Below, in pieces: positions 46,406-58,227 of a DNA stretch of 64,000 nucleotides. Location: contig NW_019774848.1 of NCBI RefSeq assembly GCF_001039355.2, positions 1 to 64,000 on the forward strand, written 5' to 3'. Position numbers and translations under genes: made by a program. Origin of the DNA: Lingula anatina. Taxonomy: Eukaryota > Brachiopoda > Lingulata > Lingulida > Lingulidae. The notes under the pieces were generated by a model. It saw nothing but the letters and a program-made list of their open reading frames with translations, was not told the origin of the DNA and made no database searches. Numbering within the stretch: the stretch's first letter is position 1; each line of letters opens with the position of its first letter.

Positions 46406-49400
46406 TTAACGTAACATTTGGCTTTTCATTAAATCTTACTCCATTTTGTCAACCAGGTGGGCAAGTGCAAGTATAACATTGTACGCAATGGTGACACCAA
46501 ACACCTCTGCGATGACAGGTGCTTCAAAATGTTCCGCACCAGTCCTGCTGCATTCTTAAAGGCAGAGGCCGCAGCAGGTCCAGAGATTACACAGAGCTCA
46601 GCGCCACCTACCTCCTCCCCTGATCGACCTCAGTTCTCCAAACAGCCAGAAAAATGTTGCTCTGTTTGTAAACGGCACGAGGTTTCCGCGGACAAGTTCT
46701 TGAGTTGGCAGGGGATGGAGTACTGCTCAGAGGACTGTCTGGACAAGTTCATGACATCTATTAGCACCACATGTTCACTGTGTAACCTCATCATTGCCGA
46801 GACTGCCAAAGGAAAACATTGTATCAAAGTGGGTAACACAGTGAGACCCTTCTGTAGCAGCAAATGTATGGAGGGGTTCACTAAAACTCTCAAGGTTTGC
46901 TCCTACTGCCAGAAAGACTTGAAGCAGATTGTGGGCAGCTTCATAGCCCCTGTTGGAAATAAGGGAAATGAGGAATTTAAAGATTTCTGTTCACAAGCCT
47001 GTCTGAAGAACTTTGAGGAGAAGCTGAAGGGGAAGGAGGAGAAAAAGAAAGACGTTGATGACATTGAGGTGATCTCCACCAAGGAGGGGTCAACACCTGG
47101 ACAGAGGGTTACACGCTCCAGAACAGGCTCCATTCCTTCTAAATGTACAGTGTGTGGCAAGATTGCGCAGATCAAACATGAAGTGAACTTTGAGGAAAAG
47201 ATTCACAAACTTTGTAGTGACCCGTGTTTTGCTGCCTTCAGGTATGCTAACAAACTGACGATGAACACATGTGACAACTGTGGAATTTATTGCAACAACG
47301 AGGGCACATCACCAATGTTTATACAGTTTGAGGGTCAGCAGCGGAGGTTCTGCAGCGATTTGTGTGTTTCTATTTTCAAGACTTCAATGACAAAGACTGC
47401 CTCCTGTACGTGGTGTAAGTCCACCAAGTCCAACTTCGACATGATCGAGAGAGTGGACGCCAAAAACAAATTCCAGCTATTTTGTTCCTTGAACTGTCTG
47501 TCTTTGTACCGAGTGAACCTGCAGGCGACCTCCAGCCAGCGAGTGACCTGTGACCAGTGTAAGAGATACTTCCCTGCCCAGTACCATCTGACCATGAGTG
47601 ACGCCTCAGTCCGTAACTTCTGTTCTTACCCCTGTGTAATGAACTACCAGGCTCAGTTCCAGGCGCCTCAGCGAATTCCTGTGTCACCAGCATCAACCCA
47701 GGCCAAAGTCACCACGCCACAGCCACCTAGGATACCACCAACAAACCAAGGTTGGTAGAACCACAATTATATGGTGATAGTATTATTATTAATTTTTCAA
47801 TATTTGTACAATATGGTATTTATGTCACGAGTGTTATACAGTGCTATCAATATGCACTTCAATCTGTTCTTATGAAAATTGGAAAAGATCAAATGTTGCA
47901 TGTTTATAGTTATTGAACAGGGTCAAATTCCTTCACAATATAGCCCCAGAAAAGAACAAGTCACAAATGTCCTTTTCAAGGACACTGGAATTAGTTTTGC
48001 CATAAATTACCCTTTTCTGTGAAGAGAAATGATGAAAAACTGCTTCCTCATAACCTGCAGCCTGCTGATTGCCACAGTTTCCACTGCCTGTATAACCTAA
48101 TACCTCGGCAAGTGCTCATAATAAAGTTAAGTGACTTTGGTAGAGTAGGAAGACTGTGGTTAGGTGAGTTCTGCCATTTGATCTGGATTTTTGTTTCACC
48201 AGACATCTTGGGCAATGAATGTTGGGAAATTTTTAAGAGCAGGTAACATAGATCAGTTCTCCACTTGCCTGTGGTCATCAAGTGATCAGGACATTGGTCA
48301 AGCTGAGGACAGTTGGACGTCATTCCACTTCACAATTTTACTCGGATTTTGACATGAAAAACATACATGGCCTGTTTTTTGTCGTTTTGAAAAATAAGAC
48401 TTAGTACGTGGAGATTTTCTAGTCTGTTCGTACCCGTCATTTGAGTACTGGAGGAAGCCGCGTAGCCCGGAGAGACTGGGAAGAAGATGCCTGGTGGAAG
48501 GTGGGTACAGTAGACATTTGCTTGCTTGCCACAAGTCCTGTATAGGAGGGCAGTTTTTCATCATTTTATTTCATCATTTGCCAAGGGTTGGGATGGTCAT
48601 TATTGCCTATTTAGGAAATAAAATTAATTGGTATGACACTGCTGGTATTGTATTCAAAGCAAAAAAATAGGACAGAAGTCTCAGATGATTGAAGAGATTA
48701 ACATTTCCAACTGTCATTGCTTGCTTTTTGAAATATTTACATACAAACAAAAAAAAACATTGAATGATGTTCATTAATTGTGAAACTAATAAGGCAGTAT
48801 ATGGATGTTCCAGGTGACCCATCTGAAGTTTTTCCAATGAAGTTGGTGATGGTGGGTCCTGTGGTGAAGTTAGAGAAGTTACAGGATCAGGATGTGGAGT
48901 ACACGGAGGTCACGGCTAGGACAGGTAGGCTATGGCATGGTTTTAGTATTATGGTTCTTTTTATCTACAGCTTTTATGATGGTCACTGGTTTTCAGTTTC
49001 GTGTGAAATTGAATGATGTAATATTTTAGGGGCAGAATTTGATATCATATACTTTTATTTTAGGAGCCAGCGGAAGAAAATGGAAGTCTTTTGCTGAATC
49101 AAAAAAGCGAGAACCAGAGAAGAGAGTGAAGACCAAACACGCTGAAGCCAAAGCATTGCATTCTAAAAAAAGAAAAATACAAAATGTCACTGTTGGGAAA
49201 AAGGAAAAATTGCCTGTACCCAATCCATCAAAATTAAGAAGGAACTTAAAGCCCGGAGCAGCTAAACAACCAGTTTCTGCCCGTCTGCAAGCCAGATATA
49301 GTATTAATAGTAGTACAGTCACAAAGGCAAAAACTGTTCCCAATTCAAAAGGATTAAAAGTAATAAAAAAAGATATTCAAGTGCCTTCACTGCAACCTGT

Positions 49401-52400
49401 CATTGACCTCACGAGGTACAATAGTTTGTTCAAGTCCCAGAAACTGTCCAGGTTGAGAAAGAGTGTGCGGTTACCTTCAAAGACCAGACCAACCAGGTCA
49501 AAACAGTTGGAAAAGGCGATTTCTTTGAGGACAGGGCCTCGAAAAGAAAAGTGGGATTCAAGAAAAGAATTAGATATGTCTGTGATAGAATACAATAAGT
49601 GCAATGTAAAAAAGAATGAACAGTCTGTGATAGAAAGGAACAGAGGCAATAATGTAGTAAAAAGTCAAAATATGTCAAATTCCCTTGTTCCCCTAAAGTC
49701 TATGCAATCTTCAAAGACAAGGTCCCGAAAGCTGGATTTATTTAAACGCCTAAATAACTTAATGCAGCCAGTAGTGGTGCTACAGCAAAACATGTCCAAT
49801 ATTCAACTCAACAAGCCAGTTAAGGTGGACGAGGCTGAAATTAATCTGCAGTTGAGTACTCTGGGTAAACCAGCAGGGCCTCCGGTTGGAAGGGGAAGGA
49901 AGCTGAGAGACAGAAAAGGAACAGGAACCGCTACTGGAAAGAAAAACCTTGCCAAACGAAAAGTGAAGTTAGAACCACAAACTGACCAAATGTATGGAGG
50001 TGTGCGCATTTCACCAAGAAAGCGATCTTCTCAGTTTTCACAGTTTGAAAAAGAAATCTCAGGAACTGTCCTGAGAAAAAGATTAGATAAAACTGCCGTC
50101 GCACTAGATGAGAAAAAACTGTTCTCTGATGATTCTGGAGAAATGTCAGAGGAGGACTGTGGGTTCACTGACGTAACAGGAGATCTGTCAGATGATGATG
50201 ATGATGAAGAAATTGCTAAAACAGGGATGATATCAAAAATAATAGAAAAACTAGGCAAGGAATCAGACACTGACCTGTTAGTTGGTGGAGTGACGGCCAT
50301 TGATAAAGATGCCAGGGAGAGACCACGTGTTAGAAGAAACTTGAGAAGCAGATGTACATAATATACATAACATTTATATAAAAATAAATACATTACATTT
50401 CATTTGTATAAAGAAATGTTGTTTAAGCTAGTCTTGTACTGCCAGCATTTTCACAGTCACGGGATCTGTACCATGCCCCTTCCACCCCCCCCCCACCCCC
50501 CACCCCTCCTTTTGTGTGAAGGATCCTGACCCTGTTTAATGTTGATCAACATAAGATGTATTACTTTGTAAGAGAAAAACTTCAATTTTCTTTGCATTTA
50601 AGTCTAACATTTCAAAATAGTGATTGGAATGACAGTTTACTTAATACTTTGTATTGTGTCTTGTGATAAATGGAAAATGGTTGAGTATTTCAATAACTCT
50701 ATTTTCACATTCCAGCTATAGGTGCCACTGTGGCCCCTGGTGGGCTGGGTAACATCCCCATTATCTCCAACGTCATGTCACTGGCTCCTTCCCAAACACA
50801 AGGTGACTGTCAGCCTGTTAGCTCCAAATAACTGGACTTTATCAGTAATTAAACTACTACTGTTGGGCACTAAATGCTAAATAAGTGACACCTTACATAT
50901 TGCTATTAAACAATATAGGTAGTGGCATAACCTGCAGAATGTTATTGTGATTGTGGTTGTTTTGTTTTTATAGCCACACCACAAAACAGGAGCAACAGTA
51001 GAGGTACTCAGCCACCCCCCTCTTACACCCCAGCTGGCACCACTGCCAAGGTAAGCACCAGTTACACCAGTAGAGGTACTCAGCCACCCCCCTCTTACAC
51101 CCCAGCTGGCACCACTGCCAAGAAAGGCAGCAGTGAACACTCTTGGGGGGGTTAATTCCCTGCTTTTCATCACATTACCAGGTATGTCTGTCATGAAGTA
51201 TATAATATTTTCGAAGTCACAAGCAGTATTAGTTTAACAATATATTTTAATACTGTACTGTCTTGTTCACCATTGCCAAGATAGTTTTGATTGTTCACCA
51301 GATTGTGGTATATTTCTGTTCTCAGCCCCAGCCGCCATCCCCTGCAGCAACACAGCAGGTGGTGCGGAAGGTGATCGTCCAGCCACCTCCTCCAAAGTCT
51401 GTGAAGAATAAGTCACTGCTGTGTAAACCGTTTACGCAGACCAAGGCGACGTCCTGCCGCCCCCATGTGACCACCACTGGGGTACAGACTGGTAAGCAGG
51501 GTCAACCTGGCGTGAAGGGGGGAGGCTTAACATATTTAATATCAATTCTCACAATATTATGAATTCCAATCATAACATCATGTCCTGTAATAATGTCATT
51601 TATGTTTGTAGATTATTTTTCTTTGAAATTTATTTGATATAGATACATGATAAATTTTTTATCTAAGAACCAGGTCTTTGCACATATTTATAACAGCAGT
51701 TGTGTCCCACATCATGTATACTCTCTGTGTTCATGGGAGTTTGCTTTCTTCCAGACAAGGACAAGGAGCCCAAGAGTATGATTGTCCCGGTACCTGTGCC
51801 CATCTATGTCCCGGTGCCCATGGCCATGTATACCTATCCCACTCCATACCCACTACCCATCCCGGTGCCTATCCCGGTACCCTGCTTTATACCTACCACC
51901 AAGAAATCTGCGGATTCCATCCTGAAGCAGATCAAGGTAAGAGATGGACATCTTTTGTTTCATATAGTATTGTGCTGGTAAAACTGTTAAGCCCATCTCC
52001 CTAGTTTAGTCAAAACCTGATACTAACAATTTTACCAGGAATTACTTTATTTATGAAGGTATGTGGACATGAAGTAGTTTGGATGATGTGGGTAAACTTT
52101 GCATTTGTCAGCTTTTAATATATTATTCAGAACCCTGTTCTATTATCTTTTTTCAGGAAATTCAAGAGCGTATGCCAGCTGATCCATTTGAAGCTGAATT
52201 GTTGATGATGGCAGAAGCTGTGGCGACTGCGGAGAAAGATGACAGTGACAGCGAGTCTGACAGGGCTGCGGAGGAAGTGAATAAATCTGCTGGTAAGGCT
52301 AGAGACCTCTGTCACTTGCTGACATTGTTAACACTGGTTTTTGGCTTATTTTGTACACCTGAAACATTTAAATTGTTTGACGGAAAAAATGTAGTGCATG

Positions 52401-55028
52401 AAAATTAAACAAAGATATGATAACAGTGTGTCTTGTAACTTCACTCCCTCAGGTGAGACAGCAGCACAACCAGTTCCAGATGTGCCTGTACCTTCCCAGG
52501 ATGCATTTGGGGAAGATATGCTCCAGATGGCGCTGCGTATGGCCTCAGAAATGACGGACCAACCCATGGACCTGGAAACCTCTCTAGAGCCCGTACCTGT
52601 TCAGCAAGGTGAGAACTTCCTTCAGCTAATATTTGTCCTTTTCATCAAAGTCAGAGAAACTCAGTGTTGACAGTAACTAACACAAAGCAAGTAACACTCT
52701 GTGGTAAGGCCAACACATTGCCTTGGTTCAATTTTTATACTTGCAAGATCAAACCATGAAGTTCCAGTCTTGTTCAGCAACATGTGCCTGACAAGGTGGA
52801 ATCACATGGGACATGTTTATGTTGATATCCACTGTGATAACTTGTCTGCTGTAGAATGTACTAACCTGGTGTTACTGTAGCTGTATTGTAACTCATAGCT
52901 TTATATCAGCTTGAAATAGACAAGTCTTGCTGAATAGTACATCTTATTACATTAAATAACTGTGTTCCAGGCTCAGGTGTGGATTACAGCACTATAGAGG
53001 CCGACCCCGATGTCATCCACACTGCTGTGCCAACACGAACCAGGTCTAAAGGCCGCGGCCGAGGCAGGAGAGGACGAGGCGCTAAGAGGACCAAAGTGGA
53101 GGAACCCCCTCCTGAACCGACCCCACCCCCACCCCCACCCCCCGCCCAAGACCAACCCACACCCCCTGACGCTGACATGCATCTCAAGTACACTTACGGC
53201 GTAAACGCATGGAAACACTGGGTCATTCAGAAAAACATGCAGCTGGAAAAGGTGACCTCAAAAGGCAGCAAACTGAAGCATTTTAAGACAGATCTGCTGC
53301 AGATGACGGCAGATGAGCTGAATTTCTCCCTGTGTCTGTTTGTGAAAGAAGTGAGGAAACCCAATGGAGAGGAGTATGCCTCTGATAGCATATTTTACCT
53401 TTGTCTAGGTAAGTTTGCTGGGATATGCTAGATATTTTGTATGAACCTTTTGACAACATATGGCATATTGCTGTAATGATAGAATGACCCATTGCCATTT
53501 CTCCATGGTAACTTTTAGGGGAGTTGTAAGTGACATTTATTGAAGGTAAAATTATCTTTCAGGCATTCAGCAGTACCTCTTTGAAAATGGCAGGATTGAC
53601 AACATCTTCACCGATTTCTACTATGAAAAGTTTACAGAATGTCTGCATGAGGTGGTTTCCAAGTACCAAGCTCGGCTCAACACAGCAGGTAAACTTGTTT
53701 GTACTAACATTATGAAGTAGTCTTAATGGGGCCAGATTTTCACAATTTGTCTTAAATGGTTAAAGATGAGAGTCTTTTGGATATCTGCAGACATTGAGGT
53801 GTGGTATTTATGTCCTCCACACCACCCATTTAGAGCTGCCCTCCTGTGGTGCTTGCATTTTATGAATTTCTTAACAAAAAATATTTTTTTATTCTTCTTC
53901 AGAGTTAACCTGCACATATTCCTCCTAGATATATTTCATCCTGACAAAATAGTAAGATAACTACCATTGGTTCAGATTACCAAATAAATATTATATTCCA
54001 GGTCTTCTGGTGTGCCGTATAGAGGAAGAGCACCTATGGGAGAGCAAACAACTCGGTGCCCACTCTCCTTATGTGCTGCTAAACACCCTGGTCTACTTCA
54101 ACACCAAGTACTTCATGCTGAAGACCCCTGCAGACCACATGAAGCTGTCCTTCTCTCACATCATGAAGCACTGGAAGAAGACAAATGTCCCCACTGGGAA
54201 GACCCCAGGCAGGAGTGTCTACCTCAGATACTACGCACCTACACCCAACAACCAGAAAGGTACACACACCTGTTGAAACAAACATCTTCTGATTTCTTAG
54301 ACTTGACATCTTGTTTAACATAGCTGTATTAATCAAAATTCTGTATTTTTTATCATGAAAGTATGGATTTTGTCACTCTGTTTTACTGTAGAACTTGCAT
54401 GTGATCAAGACTACCAAGGTCACATATGTTCAGTTAAAAATACTTCATAATACTCGTGAAATATTAACAAATTTCTCTGTGTTCAGTTGAATCAGGTCAA
54501 AAGAGGAAGAGGGAGGAAGTGCCCGTCTTTGAACAAGGAGAAAATATTGACAATCCTCTCAGGTGCCCTGTGAAGTTGTACGAGTTTTACTTGTCTAAGT
54601 GGTAAGATTGCTTCCTTAACTTTAAATCATTCTATTGAAAAAGGTGAATTGCCAGGTCCATCCATTTAGTTTGTTTTAATCACTTTAAAGTCATTCCCTA
54701 CAGTAATGGAATAGATGACTTATTTCATTCATAGTTGACTGACTACAGAAGAAATGGGTCCTAGTCAAGTTTGGTCTTTCTTTGCTAGTAAACATTCCAC
54801 AAGAAGATGCTTTAGTTGATGTCTTATTTTGTTTTCAGTCCTGAGAGTATCAAGAGTCGCAGTGACCTGTTTTACCTGGTCCCAGAGAGGTCCTGCGTCC
54901 CTGACAGTCCCGTCTGGTACTCCACTCTGCCCCTGCAGGTAGAGGCTCTGAACAAGATGCTGGCCAGAGTAATGATGGTTAGAGAAGTACAGGAGGCACA
55001 TATGACTATACAGCCTGTATATGTGTGA
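42659..55028 (+). CDS. ZMYM2/3/4-type MYM zinc-finger protein, full-length isoform
   Basis: Seventeen exons: 42659-42739, 43483-45261, 45877-46018, 46224-46294, 46457-47750, 48814-48924, 50716-50802, 50974-51050, 51326-51491, 51755-51936, 52157-52292, 52453-52608, 52971-53408, 53563-53688, 54002-54259, 54487-54601 and 54839-55028. They sum to 5409 nt, 1802 residues, one frame. An acidic disordered N-terminus carries EPVNQ repeats (about 262-395). Eight MYM-type fingers follow (C-x2-C ... FC-x3-C, about 686-1100). Then come a KSLLCKPFTQTKATSC segment, a proline-rich VPVPVPIYVPVPM segment (about 1270-1330), a basic RGRGR patch, and the C-terminal domain from about 1499 (KYTYGVNAWKHWV) that is shared with human ZMYM2/3/4. 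Human relatives act in chromatin corepressor complexes and bind SUMO. The vertebrate paralogue cannot be assigned. Confidence 0.9.
44179..44585 (+). repeat. EPVNQ-type imperfect coding repeats in ZMYM exon 2
   Basis: About seven units of 15-25 residues, each starting (E)PVNQ, PFNQ or PVSQ and followed by Ala/Pro/Asp-rich sequence. The frame is kept, so the repeats are translated. The run has the look of an expanding disordered segment. Confidence 0.75.
46367..46405. repeat. (TTA)n microsatellite beside an N
   Basis: An ambiguous base at 46367 begins a run of about 13 TTA units in a ZMYM intron; length is uncertain. Confidence 0.85.
49064..50361 (+). CDS. Alternative 3'-terminal exon of the ZMYM gene (lysine-rich tail isoform)
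   Basis: Acceptor TTATTTTAG at 49063, phase 1, matches the donor at 48924, giving a 1591-residue protein that keeps all MYM fingers but loses the proline-rich and C-terminal domains. The new 432-residue tail is strongly basic (KKRKIQN, KKRKXX-like clusters, RKLRDRKG, AKRKVKLEP, ISPRKRSSQF) with an acidic block near the end (SDDDDDEE) and a consensus SUMO-interacting core PVIDLT (about 49397-49413). TAA at 50359 is followed 22 nt later by AATAAA (50383-50388). A weak in-phase donor (AGAT|GTACAT after 50353) would let it act as a cassette exon instead. ORF length, phase and the poly(A) signal are seen; the isoform is inferred. Confidence 0.7.
50383..50388 (+). terminator. Poly(A) signal for the alternative ZMYM isoform
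   Basis: AATAAA starting 22 nt after the stop of the 49064 exon, in AT-rich sequence. Confidence 0.55.
50997..51122. repeat. 72-bp-offset duplication of ZMYM exon 8 sequence with a destroyed donor
   Basis: 54 bp ending ACTGCCAAG (50997-51050) recur at 51069-51122. The first copy is followed by GTAAGC, the second by AAAGGC. The second therefore cannot act as a donor. Confidence 0.9.
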
Positions 55029-55141
55029 GGTCCAGAGGGCACATATGACTATACAGCCTGTATATGTGTGAGGTCCAGAGGGCACATATGACTATACAGC
55101 CTGTATATGTGTGAGGTCCAGAGGGCACGTGACTATACAGC
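54996..55141. repeat. 43-bp tandem repeat spanning the ZMYM stop codon
   Basis: GCACATATGACTATACAGCC recurs at 54996, 55039 and 55082, with a shortened GCACGTGAC copy at 55125. The first unit encodes the last residues (MTIQPVYV) and the stop; later units are 3' UTR. Confidence 0.9.
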
Positions 55142-56459
55142 CCTTTTTGTGAGAGAAACCATGAGAAGATTCTAGAACTGAATAATTAACTGCTGGGATC
55201 TCGGGGACGGTATGTTCAAAATCCTGGAAATGACAGCCTAATGCATTATTTTAGTGATGATATAAGGGCCCATTCGTTTGGAGCGGTTATACTCTGTTGC
55301 CATATAATGTGATACTATTTGTATGCATATTCACGTAGGCTTTAAGCTATCTACACCAATGACTGTACGAACTGTGAGAAAGCTGCGTCTGTTCTATATG
55401 TATGTGGATAAAAGGACAGCTTCTTGAAGTGAGAACAAGATTAATGGTTGCCAGATTTCTAGCGCAGTTTTAAGAAATACTGCATCTCTTCTTTCTAATT
55501 GTTCCTTGTATCAAGGGATATATAATACTATTGACGTACTCAAGAAAAATGTTGAAATTATGTTAAATGTTAGTAATTGTACATATAGAACAACAGTAGA
55601 CGTTTCTCTTTATTAGTGCTGTTGTAAGAATATTTTTACATTATATAAATACTGAAAAGTCGCTTGTTTTGTCCGCGGAACATGCATGGAAGTCCATAGT
55701 TTTGTGCGCTACGTCACCTAAGTGAGCGTTGTCATGGAAGGTTTATATTGTTTCTGTACAAACAACTTCCAAGGTCACGTGTCAATATGGAAAGACGAGA
55801 TTTCCAGACGAGAAACGTGATGCGTACCTGGGGTAGAAGGCACGGGCGGGAAAATTCGAGGAAACCTCTGCACAGAAATATTTTGTGAAAAGATTTGCCA
55901 GTAAGGATGCAGCGTTCAGTGGAAGATTATTAATATCACGTTGTCGTTCGAGTGACACGATATTTTACCACGTGATAGACCTGGTTAGAACTATAGGCCT
56001 TCTAAGAATAGGAATAATATTGTCATTTATGAATGAGGTCAAGGTCGTCCTAGGCGGACGGTTTACCCCGGTGTAACAGAAATGAAAGTCCGCTAGGAAC
56101 CGTAGTCCGCTTTCCCTCACTTTGTACACCTGCCTACCAGTTGTAGCTAGTGGCACATGAATGTACGTACAAAGACCGATAGTTTTGTGTGCATGTTTAA
56201 TCCCATAGAGATTGATGTAACGTAATTCTATACTTAAAAACCACTCGTCGGGTAGATTTCAGTGATATTATCAGTATTGTATAGTAGTGTAACTGTAGAG
56301 CGGTTTCTGTAGAAAAGGCAGCCGTACATGTAGAACAGGAGCGAAGCCTCCATCATTAAAAGGAAAACTTGCTTCAGTTAGAGATACGATGTTCACCGTC
56401 TTGTTATTATTACAGTGAGCATTATGTGGTCTTCAATGCAATCCTAGTTACTTAATAAA
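55029..56459 (+). terminator. ZMYM 3' UTR ending at AATAAA
   Basis: A poly(A) signal (AATAAA, 56454-56459) followed by a T-rich run lies 1.4 kb after the stop. No ORF of note in between. Confidence 0.55.
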
Positions 56460-58227
56460 CTTTTTTTACAAGAGCGATGGTTTTTGTTGTGCTTCTGGGT
56501 TAACTTTTGTTTTCGGCAGGACAAAAAAGAAAAACGATGTAACATTTTAAATATTTTATTTTATAACTGTTAAAGACAACTAAAGATGGCGCAGAGAGCT
56601 TTGTCGTGGTGATCGTAACACTGCACTCTCTAAGGTAGGATTGGCGACGCTGAGTTGCGCGTTTTTAACTCTACATCGCCGGTCCTGTAAACCTACTCAT
56701 TTAAAGAAACTCACTAGAAAGCTTCCTGCAGCATGCAGTGTTGGTGGGGCTGTCGCACGGCCCTGTGTGTGATAGTTCATCTCCAAGATTATATAATAAT
56801 AAAATATGTGCTCTGTGAAATACTTCCAAACGTTAGCTATGCGTATGTGCAGTTTACGCTTACACGTTTAATTAAGCAGATATGTAATTCGGATATATTA
56901 TACTGAATATTGTTACAGCAGGTTGAGGAACAACAGTGCCCTAGCTAGACACGCACACGTGTCCAATTCCGCTATCACCAGAACTAACTGATTTGCTTCG
57001 TTCAACGTTAAGTTATAAAAGCAATATGTGTAACAATTAAATACATCAAACTCAAACTCAAGCTATAAGCGTAACTTTATACCATTTACAGTGACTTTGC
57101 TTGTGCAAAAATAGATTTGTGCAAAATTTATACAAATGAACTACTCGCCGCCCCCACAAAGAGGGGTTTCAGTCTTTCCGCCCAGTTTTATCGTTTACCG
57201 CCCGTTTTAGTGATATATTTACAAGTTGTCTCTGACTGCAATGTTGGGTTCCGTAGCATATCCGGCGTGCACAGGGTGCGTTCTTCACCGTTGTCGCCGC
57301 CAGGACTATGATATTGTCACAGGAGGCCGGGGAGGGCCGACTGCTACCAAAACAGAGGTAGTATTTCGGCCAGAAATCACAAACGCTGACGACGACAAAC
57401 CAAGTCCGGTCTAACTTCCTTAAGATGGACCAGGAAGGAGAGAGAAGAAGAATTACACGCGCCAGGATTCCAACATTGCATAGTTGACTTCAACGTGTTC
57501 TGGAAGGTACCCGTCTCTTCGCCCGTCTTCACAGTGGACATCACAATGACTGAATATGACCATAGCACTACGTCCTTCAGCACAGCACGAGCCGCCCCAT
57601 GCCATGTTGTCATATAGCCAGTATAGAGAGGATAAAGATTAACACTATTTTATATATGAGACAATGAAATGATCTCCTCTACTTACTGCGAACACTGCGC
57701 ATTCTAGATCGTTCATTATCTAAGTCCAGTTTACACTGAAATGAACTGATTTTCTTGCGCATTCTGGATCGTTCACTATCTAAGTCAAGTTTACACTGAA
57801 ATGAACTGATTTTCTTGCGCATTCTGGATCGTTCACTATCTAAGTCAATTACACTAAAATAATCTCCTCTACTTTCGCATTCTGGATCGTTCACTATCTA
57901 AGTCCAGTTTACACTTATATGCACTGATTTTCATGCGCATTCTGGCTCGTTCACTATCTAAGTCCAGTTTACACTCAATGAGAAATGGATCTCGGGTTTA
58001 ATGGCGCAGGATGTGCAATGGATCAGTAAGTATCACAATAAAATTAAGTTTTGTTTTTCAGTTGTTATTCCTTTCTGTGCGCGACTATTATCAACATACA
58101 GTGTCGTCTGAGCAAGTCCAGTCTTCTTCAGTTGCTCACGCACGAACAGTGTCTTACGAATCAACAATAAATGCAATAATACTGGCAGTGATATGCTGGA
58201 ATTTTAAATAACTAAACGCCACCCCAA
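56460..58227. other. Tail-to-tail spacer between ZMYM and the cadherin gene
   Basis: Probably contains the cadherin 3' UTR. It has a GC-richer block at 56.58-56.77 kb with a GGGGCTGT/ACGGCCC hairpin that I cannot assign, and the 60-bp repeat at 57661-57980. A minus-strand AATAAA (TTTATT near 56556) could end the cadherin transcript. Confidence 0.4.
57661..57980. repeat. 60-bp tandem repeat, five copies
   Basis: ATTCTGGATCGTTCACTATC recurs at 57701 (one mismatch class), 57761, 57821, 57879 and 57939. Copies 2 and 3 are nearly identical, which suggests recent exchange. Confidence 0.9.
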
